A stretch of DNA of 64,000 nucleotides, from positions 248,001-312,000 of the forward strand of contig JAOTRX010000003.1 of the NCBI GenBank assembly GCA_030247675.1, given 5' to 3'. The notes beneath the pieces were generated by a model that did no database searches, had not been told where the DNA came from, and saw only the letters and a program-made list of their open reading frames with translations. The position numbers and the translations under genes are program-made. This DNA is from Desulforhopalus sp. (GTDB lineage: Bacteria > Desulfobacterota > Desulfobulbia > Desulfobulbales > Desulfocapsaceae). Shown piece by piece: positions 35,836-44,832 of the stretch. How positions within the stretch are numbered: position 1 is the stretch's first letter; every line of letters begins with the position of its first letter.

Positions 35836-36669
35836 TTATTCAACCATTCCCGCCCAGGCCTTGCCGGCAAACCAATAGTCATGGCGTTCCTTCAGCCAGC
35901 CTTCCATGGACACGATGGTAATCCAGCTATTGAAAAATGCCAGGCTGTCCGGGTCGCCCTTGCGCAGGGCAAAGCCGATCGGCTCCTGGGTGAAGGTGCC
36001 CTTGATCGGCAGAAACAGCGAATCGGCGTATTCTACCGCCTCAAAGGCCGGGCGTGGTGCCGAGCCGACGACTGCATGCACCTTGCCGTTGCGCAGCTCC
36101 TGGTAGGCCTGCGGCTCGGTGTCGAACTGGCGCAGCGTCGCCTTGGGGATAAATTTCTTGGCAGCAGCAGCGGCGGAGGTGCCGAGTTTCACGGCAATCT
36201 GCACATCCGGGCGGTTGAAGCTCTCCAGGGAATCAAAGCCTGCGGCGAGCGTCTTGTGGGCGACGATGCCCATGCCGGAATAATCGTAAGGATTGGAGAA
36301 ATTCACCTGCAGGGCGCGTTGGGCGGTGATACCCATGCCGCCGATGATGACGTCGAATTTGCCGGTCAAAAGCGCCGGGATGATCCCCGACCAGGCGGTG
36401 GGCACGAATTCGACCTTCACCCCCATGTCCTCGGCGAGACGGGTGGCGACGTCGATCTCAAAACCGATCAGTTTGCCGGTTTTATCCTTCATCGCCCAGG
36501 GCTGGAAGATGTCCATGCCGACCTTGAGGACGCCGCGTTGTTTCACCGCCTCGATGGTGCTGGCGGCGGCGAGTTCCTGCTGCGGCGTGGCGGCGGTGGC
36601 ATTGCTGCCAATACACAGCGCGGCAATACCGAAGATGATCGTGAGGAGTGCTGACTGAATTGGTTTCAT
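35836..36669 (-). CDS. periplasmic amino-acid-binding protein
   Basis: A 277-residue solute-binding protein of family 3. It has a signal peptide (MKPIQSALLTIIFGIAALCIGSN region, cleaved near ATAATPQ), then the two-lobe binding domain: GVLKVGMDIFQPWAMKDKTG, LIGFEIDVATRLAEDMGVKV and GKFDVIIGGMGITAQRA. It binds an amino acid in the periplasm and delivers it to the two permeases on either side. The exact ligand cannot be read from the sequence. Confidence 0.9.
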   Translation of the reverse strand: MKPIQSALLTIIFGIAALCIGSNATAATPQQELAAASTIEAVKQRGVLKVGMDIFQPWAMKDKTGKLIGFEIDVATRLAEDMGVKVEFVPTAWSGIIPALLTGKFDVIIGGMGITAQRALQVNFSNPYDYSGMGIVAHKTLAAGFDSLESFNRPDVQIAVKLGTSAAAAAKKFIPKATLRQFDTEPQAYQELRNGKVHAVVGSAPRPAFEAVEYADSLFLPIKGTFTQEPIGFALRKGDPDSLAFFNSWITIVSMEGWLKERHDYWFAGKAWAGMVE

Positions 36670-36722
36670 ACCGGGCTCCTGTAAAGGGTGTTTGCGGTTT
36701 GCTGGTGAAGTAACGGGCTATT

Positions 36723-37598
36723 TCATGGCAATTTAAGTCGTTTTTCCAGGATGCCAACCACCAGCGACAAAATGAGGGTGACGGCGAAGTACATTGCCGC
36801 CACGGTAAACCAGATTTCAAAGGTCAGGTAGGATTCGGCGATGATTGCCTGGGCCTGCATGGTCAGATCGTAGATGGCGATGGTGCTGACCAGGGCCGAA
36901 TCCTTGATCAGCGATATTGCCTGACTGGCAAGTGGCGGCAATACCGTGCGGATAGCCTGGGGGATGATGATGTGCCGGTAGGTGGCAAAGGTGGTAAGGC
37001 CAAGGCTGCGGGCCGCCTCAAGCTGCCCTTCGGCCACCGATTCTATCCCTGCCCGGAAGATTTCCGCGGCATAGGCGCCTTCAAAGAGGCTGAGGGCAAG
37101 GATCGCCGCCGGCAGGCGTTCGAGGCCAAAGGCCGGGCCGAGGACGAAGTAGATGAAAAAAATCTGGATGAGCAGCGGCGTATTGCGGCTGGTTTCCACA
37201 TAGACGACGGCAAGGCCGCGGCCGACAAAGGACCTGGAAAGCCTGCAGATGGCGGTGATAAGGCCAAAGACCAGGGCAAGGCACAGGCCGGCCAGCGAGA
37301 TGGCCAGGGTCATCTTCAGGCCGACAAGGAGGGGCCCGGCAACGATACCTGCATCGGTAATGGATATCAGGTAGCGGGGGATTCGGTACCATTGCCAGTT
37401 GTAACCGACACGGCCGGCACTCTCGGCAAGCAGCCAGAGAAGGCCGGCGACAAGAAGGCAAAACTGCAGCACGTCGACAAGCGGTGAGCGGCGAAATCCA
37501 GCCCAGAGAGGTGGGGTCGCCTGGGCTGGACGGTGCGGATTAGTGGCGGCGCTGTGCCCGGAACGTGCCTGGAGCGGTTTTTCCCCAGCGGGCGGCAT
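36723..37598 (-). CDS. polar amino-acid ABC transporter permease (first)
   Basis: A 291-residue permease with the family signature VYVETSRNTPLLIQIFFIYF and the EAA loop EAARSLGLTTFATYRHIIIP. It has a long, Pro-rich N-terminus before the first membrane segment near residue 45. The start at 37598 lies 7 bases after the stop of the ligase gene, so the two are probably co-transcribed. No ATP-binding subunit is encoded in the neighbourhood. Confidence 0.87.
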   Translation of the reverse strand: MPPAGEKPLQARSGHSAATNPHRPAQATPPLWAGFRRSPLVDVLQFCLLVAGLLWLLAESAGRVGYNWQWYRIPRYLISITDAGIVAGPLLVGLKMTLAISLAGLCLALVFGLITAICRLSRSFVGRGLAVVYVETSRNTPLLIQIFFIYFVLGPAFGLERLPAAILALSLFEGAYAAEIFRAGIESVAEGQLEAARSLGLTTFATYRHIIIPQAIRTVLPPLASQAISLIKDSALVSTIAIYDLTMQAQAIIAESYLTFEIWFTVAAMYFAVTLILSLVVGILEKRLKLP

Positions 37599-37605
37599 CA
37601 GCAGG

Positions 37606-39135
37606 CTACGATATATTCTTGCGGCCCAGCTGCTCCCTGGCCATTTCCGAGATGGTGCGGAAATCAATCTTGCCGCTGCCCATCTTCGGCAGGTTTTCCC
37701 AAACCAGGAAGATCTTCGGCAGGGCGATCGGCGTCAGGTGGGCGGCCATCTGCTTGAGTACCGCCTTTTCGTCGAGCGGCGTCGTCACCACCGCGACGAT
37801 CCTCGCCCCCTTGATGGCGTCGGGGATCTCAACGACGCAGCAATGGCTGTCTTCGGGCAGGTATTTTTCCAGAATATCCTCTATTTTCACCAAAGAGACC
37901 ATCTCGCCGCCGATCTTGACAAAGCGCTTCAGCCGGCCGACATGCCAGAGATAGCCGTCCTCGTCGATATTGCCCATGTCGCCGGTGTCGTACCAGCCGT
38001 GGCGGATGTGCAGGGAGGTCTGCTCGAAGTCGTTGAAATAGCCCTTCATGACGCTGTCACCCTTGACCAGGATGCGGCCATCCTCGCCCCTCGCGCATTC
38101 CTCGCCGGACTGGTAGTTTTCGATGCGCACCTTCAGGCCGGGGATCGGTTTGCCGACGCTGCCCGGCCGGTTGAATTCCGGGGTGTTGACGGAGATGACG
38201 GGAGAACACTCGGTGGCCCCGTAACCTTCGTAGATGGTCAGGTTATGCCGCGTCTTGAATCCTTCGCGCAGGGCGTCCGGACATTTATCGGCGCCGGTCA
38301 TGGCAATGCGCAGGGAGGCATAATCGCCATCCTCGGATTTACGCAGGTAGCCCCAGAAAAACGACGGGGTGCCGACCAGGAAGGTAGCCTTGTTGTCCCT
38401 GATGATGGTGTTGATTTTCTTGAAGTCTAAGGGGTTGGCATAGGTGAGCATGGTCATGCCGTGGTGGATCGGCAGCCAGAAGGTGGTCATCAGGCCAAAG
38501 ACATGGAAATACGGCAGGGTGCACATAAAGATGTCTTCGCTGCGGAAGTTGAAGATCGGCGACACCGCGGCGATATTGGCCAGGATATTTTTATGGGTGA
38601 GCTGCACCGCCTTGGGATCCTTTTCGCTGCCGCTGGTAAAAAGAATGACCGCCGTGTCGTTCTCATCGCCACCATGGACGAGCTTTTTGATCAGGGCGGC
38701 GGGTAGGGCGGCGGTGGCGGCGGCGACGAGCTTCTGGGGCCCGGTGATGCCGGCCATGATATCCTCGATGTAGATCATGCCGTCAACATGGGCGCATTCG
38801 ATCTTTTCCAGCAGGGCCTTGGAGGTGATGATGGTCTTGAAGTCACACTTTCGCTGGGCGTATTTGGCGTTGTGCTCGGCGCCGGTGGAGTAGTTGATCA
38901 TCACCGGGATGCGGCCGCTCATCAGCACGCCGACCTTGGCGAGGATGCAACCGGCGGAGGTCGGCAGCATGATGCCGGTGAAACCCTGGTCGAATTTCTG
39001 GAAATACCTGGTGAGAATCAGGCTGGCGATCAGGGCACGGGAGTAGGTGATTTCTCTGGATGTCGTGAAATCGTTGATTGCCAGTTTCTTCCCGAACTTC
39101 TTGGCGATGTCGATAAACTCGTGATGTAACAGCAC
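37606..39135 (-). CDS. AMP-forming acyl-CoA/acyl-ACP synthetase
   Basis: A 509-residue adenylate-forming enzyme. Motifs in order: VILFTSGSEKDPKAV (phosphate-binding loop), YEGYGATECSPV (adenine site), GWYDTGDMGNIDEDGYLWHVGRLKRFVKIGGEMVS as a continuous hinge region, and KMGSGKIDFRTI with the catalytic lysine. It resembles the Aas/acyl-ACP synthetase type, so a medium- or long-chain fatty acid is a likely substrate. It is the first gene of the amino-acid transport set, an unusual pairing. Confidence 0.82.
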   Translation of the reverse strand: MLLHHEFIDIAKKFGKKLAINDFTTSREITYSRALIASLILTRYFQKFDQGFTGIMLPTSAGCILAKVGVLMSGRIPVMINYSTGAEHNAKYAQRKCDFKTIITSKALLEKIECAHVDGMIYIEDIMAGITGPQKLVAAATAALPAALIKKLVHGGDENDTAVILFTSGSEKDPKAVQLTHKNILANIAAVSPIFNFRSEDIFMCTLPYFHVFGLMTTFWLPIHHGMTMLTYANPLDFKKINTIIRDNKATFLVGTPSFFWGYLRKSEDGDYASLRIAMTGADKCPDALREGFKTRHNLTIYEGYGATECSPVISVNTPEFNRPGSVGKPIPGLKVRIENYQSGEECARGEDGRILVKGDSVMKGYFNDFEQTSLHIRHGWYDTGDMGNIDEDGYLWHVGRLKRFVKIGGEMVSLVKIEDILEKYLPEDSHCCVVEIPDAIKGARIVAVVTTPLDEKAVLKQMAAHLTPIALPKIFLVWENLPKMGSGKIDFRTISEMAREQLGRKNIS

Positions 39136-39361
39136 CGGCGCCTCCGAACGAATGCAAAGGGTTTGCGGTTGTCCCGGCCGCCCGCCACGGATGGGATGGC
39201 CTGGCCGGAGGGGAACAAAGCATCAGCTCCAACTACCATTTTTTAATTGACTTGGCAACTGCAACGGCAAGGCTGTCGTTGTTCGATCGGAGAGGTTGGG
39301 GACTGGGATGCTCTTTGTGGTCAGGAAAGGTGGCGTGTCGGGTGGACAATGAGGCGGGATA

Positions 39362-40714
39362 TCAATGGGTTTCTGGTGGGGCGAGAGGTGATTGGTCCGG
39401 TTCGCAGTCGGCGATGTCGGTGATCGATTTCGGCAGCTCGTTTTTAATTTGGACACCCAAATCCCGCAATTGTTCAGCGTGGGCGACGAGATTGCCGCGG
39501 CCGCGGGTCAGTTTCAGAAAGGCAGTATCGTAGGTGGCATGGCAGGTGGCCAGCTGCTTGCCGATTTTTTCCATCTCCAGGGCAAAGCTCCGGAATTTAT
39601 CGTACATCAGGCCGGCGCGCCGGGCGATTTCCTGGGAATTCTTGCTTTGCTGCTCGTACTGCCAGATATTTTCAATGGTTCTGAGCGTTGCCAGAAGGGT
39701 GGTCGGGGTGACGATGATGACGTTGCTGGCCAGGGCATCGCTGAGGATGGATTCGTCCTCTGCGACCACTGCGGCAAAGGCCGACTCGATGGGCATGAAC
39801 ATCAGGACGAAATCAAGAGAATGAATGCCCGCAAGGCCCGGGTAGTTCTTGCCGCCAAGGGTGGCGATATGGTCGCGCACCGCCCTGGTCAGCTGGGCAA
39901 GATGACTGGCCCGTTCGCCTTCTTCGGCGCAGTTGATAAACCGCTCCCAACTGACCAGCGAGACCTTTGAGTCAACGATGATATCCCGGCCTTCCGGCAG
40001 ATGGATGATGACGTCGGGTTTCAGCAGGCGGTTGCCGTCGTCGCGAAAACCGCCCTGGGTATGGTATTCCTGGCCGAGGCGCAGGCCGGATTTTTCAAGT
40101 ACCCGGCTGAGGACCAGTTCTCCCCAGTTGCCCTGGACTTTAGTGTCGCTTTTCAAGGCGCGGGTGAGGTTCATTGCCTCGTGGTTGATCTGCTGGTTGA
40201 GGTCGCGGAGCTGGAGGATCTCGCTCTTGAGTGATTGGCGTTCGCGGCTGTCAATGCGGTAGATCTCGCCGATTTCCTGCTTGAAGGCGGTGAGCTGGAG
40301 GTTGAAGGGCTGGAGGATCGCTTCCAGGCGGTCTTTGTTCAGTTCGCTGAAGCGGGCGCTTTTTTCGTCGAAGATCTGCTGGGCCAGACCGGCAAAGCGC
40401 AAACTGAGCTCCTCGCGGGCGTCTTCCAGGAGTTGCAGCTTTTCGTCGGCGTTCTTTCGCTCATTTTTCAGGAGGGTGCTTAGCTCCGCGATATGAATTT
40501 CCTGCTGGGTAGTGCGCTGTTCGGCGAGGGCAAGCTTTTGGCCTTTTTCATTCAGTCGTCGGTGTAGCCGACAAAGATACACTGCTCCAAAGAACACCGC
40601 GAAAAACAGCACGGTGAAGCCTGCGGCAAAAAGCAGGAGAAGGATTGGAAGGGAAAAAGCCTGCGGTAGAATTTTTAATAGGGCGGCGGTTATATCCGCG
40701 GCAAACTCATTCAT
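39362..40714 (-). CDS. rmuC: DNA recombination protein RmuC
   Basis: A 450-residue RmuC-family protein: an N-terminal membrane segment (about residues 18-45), a long coiled coil (residues 50-185) and the conserved nuclease-like domain with KVQGNWGELVLSRVLEKSGL, KPDVIIHLPEGRDIIVDSKV and DFVLMFMPIESAF. RmuC limits inversions at short repeats. The C-terminal tail is Pro-rich. Confidence 0.93.
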   Translation of the reverse strand: MNEFAADITAALLKILPQAFSLPILLLLFAAGFTVLFFAVFFGAVYLCRLHRRLNEKGQKLALAEQRTTQQEIHIAELSTLLKNERKNADEKLQLLEDAREELSLRFAGLAQQIFDEKSARFSELNKDRLEAILQPFNLQLTAFKQEIGEIYRIDSRERQSLKSEILQLRDLNQQINHEAMNLTRALKSDTKVQGNWGELVLSRVLEKSGLRLGQEYHTQGGFRDDGNRLLKPDVIIHLPEGRDIIVDSKVSLVSWERFINCAEEGERASHLAQLTRAVRDHIATLGGKNYPGLAGIHSLDFVLMFMPIESAFAAVVAEDESILSDALASNVIIVTPTTLLATLRTIENIWQYEQQSKNSQEIARRAGLMYDKFRSFALEMEKIGKQLATCHATYDTAFLKLTRGRGNLVAHAEQLRDLGVQIKNELPKSITDIADCEPDQSPLAPPETH

Positions 40715-40749
40715 GCCGCCGCCCTGCGGTACTACTAGCTCTCATCATC

Positions 40750-41562
40750 TCAACCAAGGGCCACATCGAGGGTCATCATGATGGCAAACCCGAGCATGAC
40801 ACCGATCGTCGGGATGTCGGAATGCTTGTTGGCCCGCGACTCGGGGATCAGTTCTTCGGCGACGACATAGATCATTGCGCCTGCGGCAAAGGACAGGGCG
40901 TAGGGTAAAAGAGGCTGCATGACCAGGACGGCGGCGGCGCCGATGACTCCGGCGATCGGTTCGACCATCCCGGAAAACTGGCCGTAGATAAAACTCTTGG
41001 TTCGCGACATCCCTTCACGGCGCAGAGGTACCGAAACCGCAGCTCCTTCCGGGAAATTCTGGATGCCGATACCAATAGCCAGGGCAAAGGCTGCCCCAAG
41101 GGAGGCGGCTGGATGACCGGCGGCGGCAGCGCCAAAGGCCACACCCACCGCCAGGCCCTCCGGAATATTGTGCAGGGTGATCGCCAACACCAGGAGGACC
41201 GAGCGCTGCCAGCTGGTTTTGATCCCCTCCGCATCCCCTTCCGGGAAGCCGGGATGGAGATGGGGCAGTATCTTGTCTACCCCCCAGAGGAAGAATCCGC
41301 CGCTGAGAAAACCGATCAGCGGCGGCAGCCAGGCGATGCCGCCGGCGGATTCGACCATCTCGATGGCCGGCGCCAGGAGCGACCAAAAACTTGCGGCAAT
41401 CATGACGCCGGCGGCAAAGCCGAGCATGCCGTCCATGACCTTTCGCTCGATATTTTTAAAGAAAAATACCAGGGATGCACCCAAAGCAGTCAAAAACCAG
41501 GTGAACCCCGTGCCGCAGAGTGCCTGCAGGACCGGCGATAATTGCCCAAACCATTGTTCCAT
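40750..41562 (-). CDS. ZIP family metal transporter
   Basis: A 270-residue membrane protein with eight predicted segments. Segment IV has the metal-path motif [19 protein letters not shown] and segment V has [13 protein letters not shown], the signature of GufA/ZupT-type ZIP carriers. PHLHPGF in the segment III-IV loop is a His-bearing loop. It imports divalent metals such as zinc or iron; the metal cannot be chosen from sequence. The gene is 35 bases upstream of rmuC. Confidence 0.92.
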   Translation of the reverse strand: MEQWFGQLSPVLQALCGTGFTWFLTALGASLVFFFKNIERKVMDGMLGFAAGVMIAASFWSLLAPAIEMVESAGGIAWLPPLIGFLSGGFFLWGVDKILPHLHPGFPEGDAEGIKTSWQRSVLLVLAITLHNIPEGLAVGVAFGAAAAGHPAASLGAAFALAIGIGIQNFPEGAAVSVPLRREGMSRTKSFIYGQFSGMVEPIAGVIGAAAVLVMQPLLPYALSFAAGAMIYVVAEELIPESRANKHSDIPTIGVMLGFAIMMTLDVALG

Positions 41563-41609
41563 ATTCGGAGATCCTTGTTGTCGGTCAGTTCGTTGTCAAC
41601 AGGCTTTGT

Positions 41610-41948
41610 CTAAAGAGCCCAAGGCCTTTCCCGGCCGCCGATGATGTGCAGATGGATATGGAACACCTCCTGCCCGGCCTTCTTGCCGTTATTGAAGATG
41701 ATCCGGAAGCCGTCGGCAACGCCGTTTTCTTTGGCCAGCTGGCTGCCGATACGGATGAGTTTGCCGATGACCCGGTCGTCTTCTTCCTGGACATCCACCG
41801 GCATGGCGATATGTTTCTTGGGGATGACCAGAATGTGTACCGGCGCCTGTGGGGCGATATCCCAGAAGGCCAGCACCTCGTCATCTTCATAGAGCTTTTT
41901 GGCGGGAATCTTCCCCGCCACAATCTTGCAAAAGATACAGTCATTCAT
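41610..41948 (-). CDS. HIT family nucleotide hydrolase (HinT-like)
   Basis: A 112-residue histidine-triad protein. The start DCIFCKIVAGKIPAKKLYED is typical, and the catalytic triad is HIHLHIIGGR (His-x-His-x-His). It hydrolyses purine phosphoramidates. AAGGAG precedes the ATG at 41948, while the longer open frame has no support. It lies 47 bases upstream of the ZIP gene and may share its transcript. Confidence 0.92.
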   Translation of the reverse strand: MNDCIFCKIVAGKIPAKKLYEDDEVLAFWDIAPQAPVHILVIPKKHIAMPVDVQEEDDRVIGKLIRIGSQLAKENGVADGFRIIFNNGKKAGQEVFHIHLHIIGGRERPWAL

Positions 41949-42143
41949 AGCCTGTTCTCCTTGTTGGGTTATTGGTCCGGCGCGGGCGCGGGATTGATAA
42001 GGGGCCACAAGATCGTTATATACAATAACGGACAGGTTTCGTAAATGGCTTGTCGAGTTAGGCGGGTGGGCAGGGGCAATGAAGGTCAGGCGACGATCTG
42101 AATGGCTGGTGTGGAAGGCCCCCTGTCGTTTGTCCGCCGGATA

Positions 42144-42578
42144 TTACTGCATCTTTCGCCAGCCCTCGCCGATAAAACGTTTTTCCCTTCTGATGCCCCA
42201 TTCTTTCATGGCCTGCATATAGGCCCGGATATCGGTCTTGGCAAGGGCCTGGATCTCCTCCCGTTCGCGGTTGCGGGTTATGGTGTCGTCGGGAGTTATG
42301 CCTACCCAGGTCACGTAGCCTCGGTCGAACACCCAGCCGGCGGTCAACTGGTCGGCATCGATGCCGAAGCTTGCCGCATGGTTTCTGATGATATCCATAT
42401 TCAGCACAAGGACCCAGCCGTTGTCCCAGACCATCTCGGCGCTGGTGGCGTCGCTGTCCTTGCTGCACTCCGGGCAGAAGAGAGTGGTAACGGATTGCTG
42501 GTTTAAAAGCATCTTGCCAAAAAATATCTCGGCAGTTTTCCGGCCGCATTGGCATTGCAAATGATAGCTGTCACACAT
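42144..42578 (-). CDS. hypothetical protein with zinc-ribbon-like cysteines
   Basis: A 144-residue soluble protein. Two cysteine pairs near the N-terminus (CQCGR at residues 9-13 and CPEC at 35-38) can form a zinc ribbon. The rest is mixed alpha/beta, with WVFDRGYVTWVGITPDDTI near 82 and a helical C-terminus rich in Arg/Glu. I do not recognise a named family. It is 68 bases downstream of the hemerythrin gene. Confidence 0.6.
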   Translation of the reverse strand: MCDSYHLQCQCGRKTAEIFFGKMLLNQQSVTTLFCPECSKDSDATSAEMVWDNGWVLVLNMDIIRNHAASFGIDADQLTAGWVFDRGYVTWVGITPDDTITRNREREEIQALAKTDIRAYMQAMKEWGIRREKRFIGEGWRKMQ

Positions 42579-42646
42579 GGCTGTCGTCTCCTTTGGTGTT
42601 GGTAGCGGCGGTGGCCGCAGTTTTTTTGCCTGCAGGCAATCCCTGT

Positions 42647-43426
42647 TTATTTACCCTGCAGCTCAAGCCGTTCGAGGAATCTCCGGTATTTGGCGGTGTC
42701 GAGGGCGAGGTTCCGGTCCGCCTCGGCAAATCTTGCCGCAAGTTCCGTTTTTTCGGTATCGGTCAACTGGCCGTCAAGCCAGGGGAAAAGCGTTTCATCC
42801 TCCTTATGGATATGCTCGGTGAGGAGCGCCGCATATTGCCGCAGGCTGGAGGCCAAGACCTCAGTGTCTTTTGTGGCGAGGGCGCGAAGCATGTCCTGGA
42901 CCAGCCCTCTGCCCTGCCGGTGATCGTCATAGACCACCTGGAAGATGTCGGCAGAGGTGTCAAAGCAGGTAAAGAGGATGTCTTCCTCCTTGCCGTGATG
43001 GAGGCGGTCGGCGTAGCAGCGGATGAGGTCGATACCGTCTTCGACGACCTGGCGGCCGGCGGCCGAGCTCAGGTCAAGGTTTGCCGCCACCGCCGGTATC
43101 ATTGCCAGCCAGCGCTTGATGAGGGTATGCTCGTCAACGAGGACCTGCATTGGCGGGGAATAGCGGATTTCTTTTGCCGGTACAGGTTGCGGTGCCGCCA
43201 GTGTCTTTCCGGCAAGCCCTCTTTCCGGATAGATCTCGACCTCGATGCGGCGCATCAGTTGTCCCTCCGCCTCTTTGTCGATCCGGTGGATATCGAGGAT
43301 ATCCTTCAGCCGGCAGATGCCCACCGTGCACGGGCCACAGCCGATGCCATAGTCCTCGAGGATCCGTGCTACTCCGGGAAACTGGTTGATGATGTCCTTG
43401 ATACCCTTGTTTGCGTATTGGTCCAT
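42647..43426 (-). CDS. hemerythrin-domain protein with Cys-bearing N-terminal domain
   Basis: A 259-residue protein. Residues 1-50 form a small domain with Cys30, Cys33 and Cys38 (GIGCGPCTVGICRLKDIL), like the N-terminal part of iron-sulfur repair proteins (ScdA/YtfE or DUF1858 type). Residues about 92-255 form a HHE hemerythrin domain: VDEHTLIKRW, HHGKEEDILF, YDDHRQG and HIHKEDETLFPWL supply the di-iron ligands. It may sense or store O2 or NO, or repair Fe-S clusters. An FNR-type palindrome lies 74 bases upstream of its start. Confidence 0.85.
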   Translation of the reverse strand: MDQYANKGIKDIINQFPGVARILEDYGIGCGPCTVGICRLKDILDIHRIDKEAEGQLMRRIEVEIYPERGLAGKTLAAPQPVPAKEIRYSPPMQVLVDEHTLIKRWLAMIPAVAANLDLSSAAGRQVVEDGIDLIRCYADRLHHGKEEDILFTCFDTSADIFQVVYDDHRQGRGLVQDMLRALATKDTEVLASSLRQYAALLTEHIHKEDETLFPWLDGQLTDTEKTELAARFAEADRNLALDTAKYRRFLERLELQGK

Positions 43427-43499
43427 GGCTGGCCTCCTTGTGGTCGCGCAGGTTATTGGTCGTATGGACTCATCCTAGCAGGGGTGGAGGGGGCGGTCC

Positions 43500-43513
43500 T
43501 TGATCTGGATCAA
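43500..43513. promoter_or_regulatory. FNR/DNR-type binding palindrome
   Basis: TTGATCTGGATCAA fits the FNR consensus TTGAT-N4-ATCAA perfectly. It lies 74 bases upstream of the hemerythrin gene start and about 190 bases upstream of the divergent PAS gene, so it most likely serves the hemerythrin gene. Confidence 0.7.
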
Positions 43514-43701
43514 AACCGGAGGATTTTTTCAGGCCGGGGGGTGGATATTATCCGATTACCGCATTTGCCGGGGCCAACCTCCTGGCCGGAGAATGAAGTG
43601 CCGCAAGGTTGCTGTTGGGCTAAATTGGTGTTATCCTTTTGAACCAGAGAGTGCACTGGATGACTTAAAATCACCCATTTTGCCGGGAAAGGAGGCAATG
43701 C

Positions 43702-44781
43702 ATGGACGATCAGCTGCGAAGCCGCGAGGAACTCCTCGTTGAGCTTGAGGAGTTGCGAGGAAGGCTCGCCGGGACAACTGCAGCATCAGCAAGTGCCAGC
43801 CCCGTTGCGGCGGATGGCAAGGGACCTCCGGATGCCGGGTTGGCCTGGGAGAGGGTCTTCGATACCATCGGCAGTGCCATCTGGATCATGGATGGCCAGT
43901 GCCGGATTCACCACGCCAACAAGGCCTGCGAGGGGATATTCAAGAAGCCGGTTGCCGATATGATTGGCCGGCATTGCTGGCAAGTCGCCCACGCAGCCGG
44001 CAAGCCTATTGACGGCTGTCCGGTGTCCAAGGCGGTTGCCACGAAGAAACGGCAGGCCCTGGAGCTGGAGCAGAATGGCCGGTGGCTGGAGGTGGTTGTC
44101 GATGTCCTTCATGATCCCTTCGGGGTGGTCAGCGGTTTTATCCATATTGTCAATGACATCACCGATAAAAAGGAGATGGAGGTGCTGATCCGGGACAGTG
44201 AAGAGCGGTACCGGAACATCTTTCAAAACAATCACGCCGTGCTGTTGATCATTAATTCGGAAAGCGGCCGTATTGTCGACGCCAATCCCGCCGCCTGCCG
44301 GTATTATGGATACACCTTACCGGCGATACGGGAAATGCGTATCACCGATATCAACACCCTGACTCCTGAGCAGGTCTTTGAAGAAATGGCCCGCGCCAAG
44401 GCGGAGCAGCGGATGTATTTCAATTTCTCACATCGTCTGGCCAGTGGCGAAGTCCGGCCGGTTGAGGTGTACAGCGGCCCGATAGTCCTAAACGGCAAAC
44501 AGCTGCTGTATTCAATTGTCCACGACATCAGCGACCGGAAAAAAGTGGAAGAGGAGCGGGAGCGGCTCATTGTCGAATTGCGCGATGCCCTGGTGAAGAT
44601 CAAGGCCCTCAGCGGTTTGCTGCCCATCTGCGCGTCGTGCAAAAAGATCCGGGATGACCGGGGATGCTGGAAGCAGATGGAAACCTATATCATGGAACAC
44701 TCCGAAGCCGACTTTACCCACAGCATCTGCCCGGATTGCGCGGAGCGGTTGTATCCGGGGTATTTCTCAGACTCCGATTGA
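43702..44781 (+). CDS. PAS-domain protein with C-terminal Cys pairs
   Basis: A 359-residue cytoplasmic protein: a short coiled start, two PAS domains (residues about 48-155 and 165-285), then a coiled linker and a tail with CASCKKIRDDRG and CPDCAERLYP, which could bind zinc or iron. No kinase, cyclase or GGDEF domain follows, so the signal must pass through protein contact or the cysteine tail. AAAGGAGG lies just before the ATG. Proteins of this design are common in the Desulfobacterota; the specific ligand is unknown. Confidence 0.82.
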   Translation: MDDQLRSREELLVELEELRGRLAGTTAASASASPVAADGKGPPDAGLAWERVFDTIGSAIWIMDGQCRIHHANKACEGIFKKPVADMIGRHCWQVAHAAGKPIDGCPVSKAVATKKRQALELEQNGRWLEVVVDVLHDPFGVVSGFIHIVNDITDKKEMEVLIRDSEERYRNIFQNNHAVLLIINSESGRIVDANPAACRYYGYTLPAIREMRITDINTLTPEQVFEEMARAKAEQRMYFNFSHRLASGEVRPVEVYSGPIVLNGKQLLYSIVHDISDRKKVEEERERLIVELRDALVKIKALSGLLPICASCKKIRDDRGCWKQMETYIMEHSEADFTHSICPDCAERLYPGYFSDSD

Positions 44782-44832
44782 CGGCTGCGGTCTTTCCGTC
44801 CGCGATAGTCGAATCCCCCCAGCCGGCCACGT

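Noticed and set aside
35263..36654. 463-codon plus-strand frame opposite the amino-acid transporter genes
   Set aside because: Spans several real minus-strand genes and has no recognisable domain.
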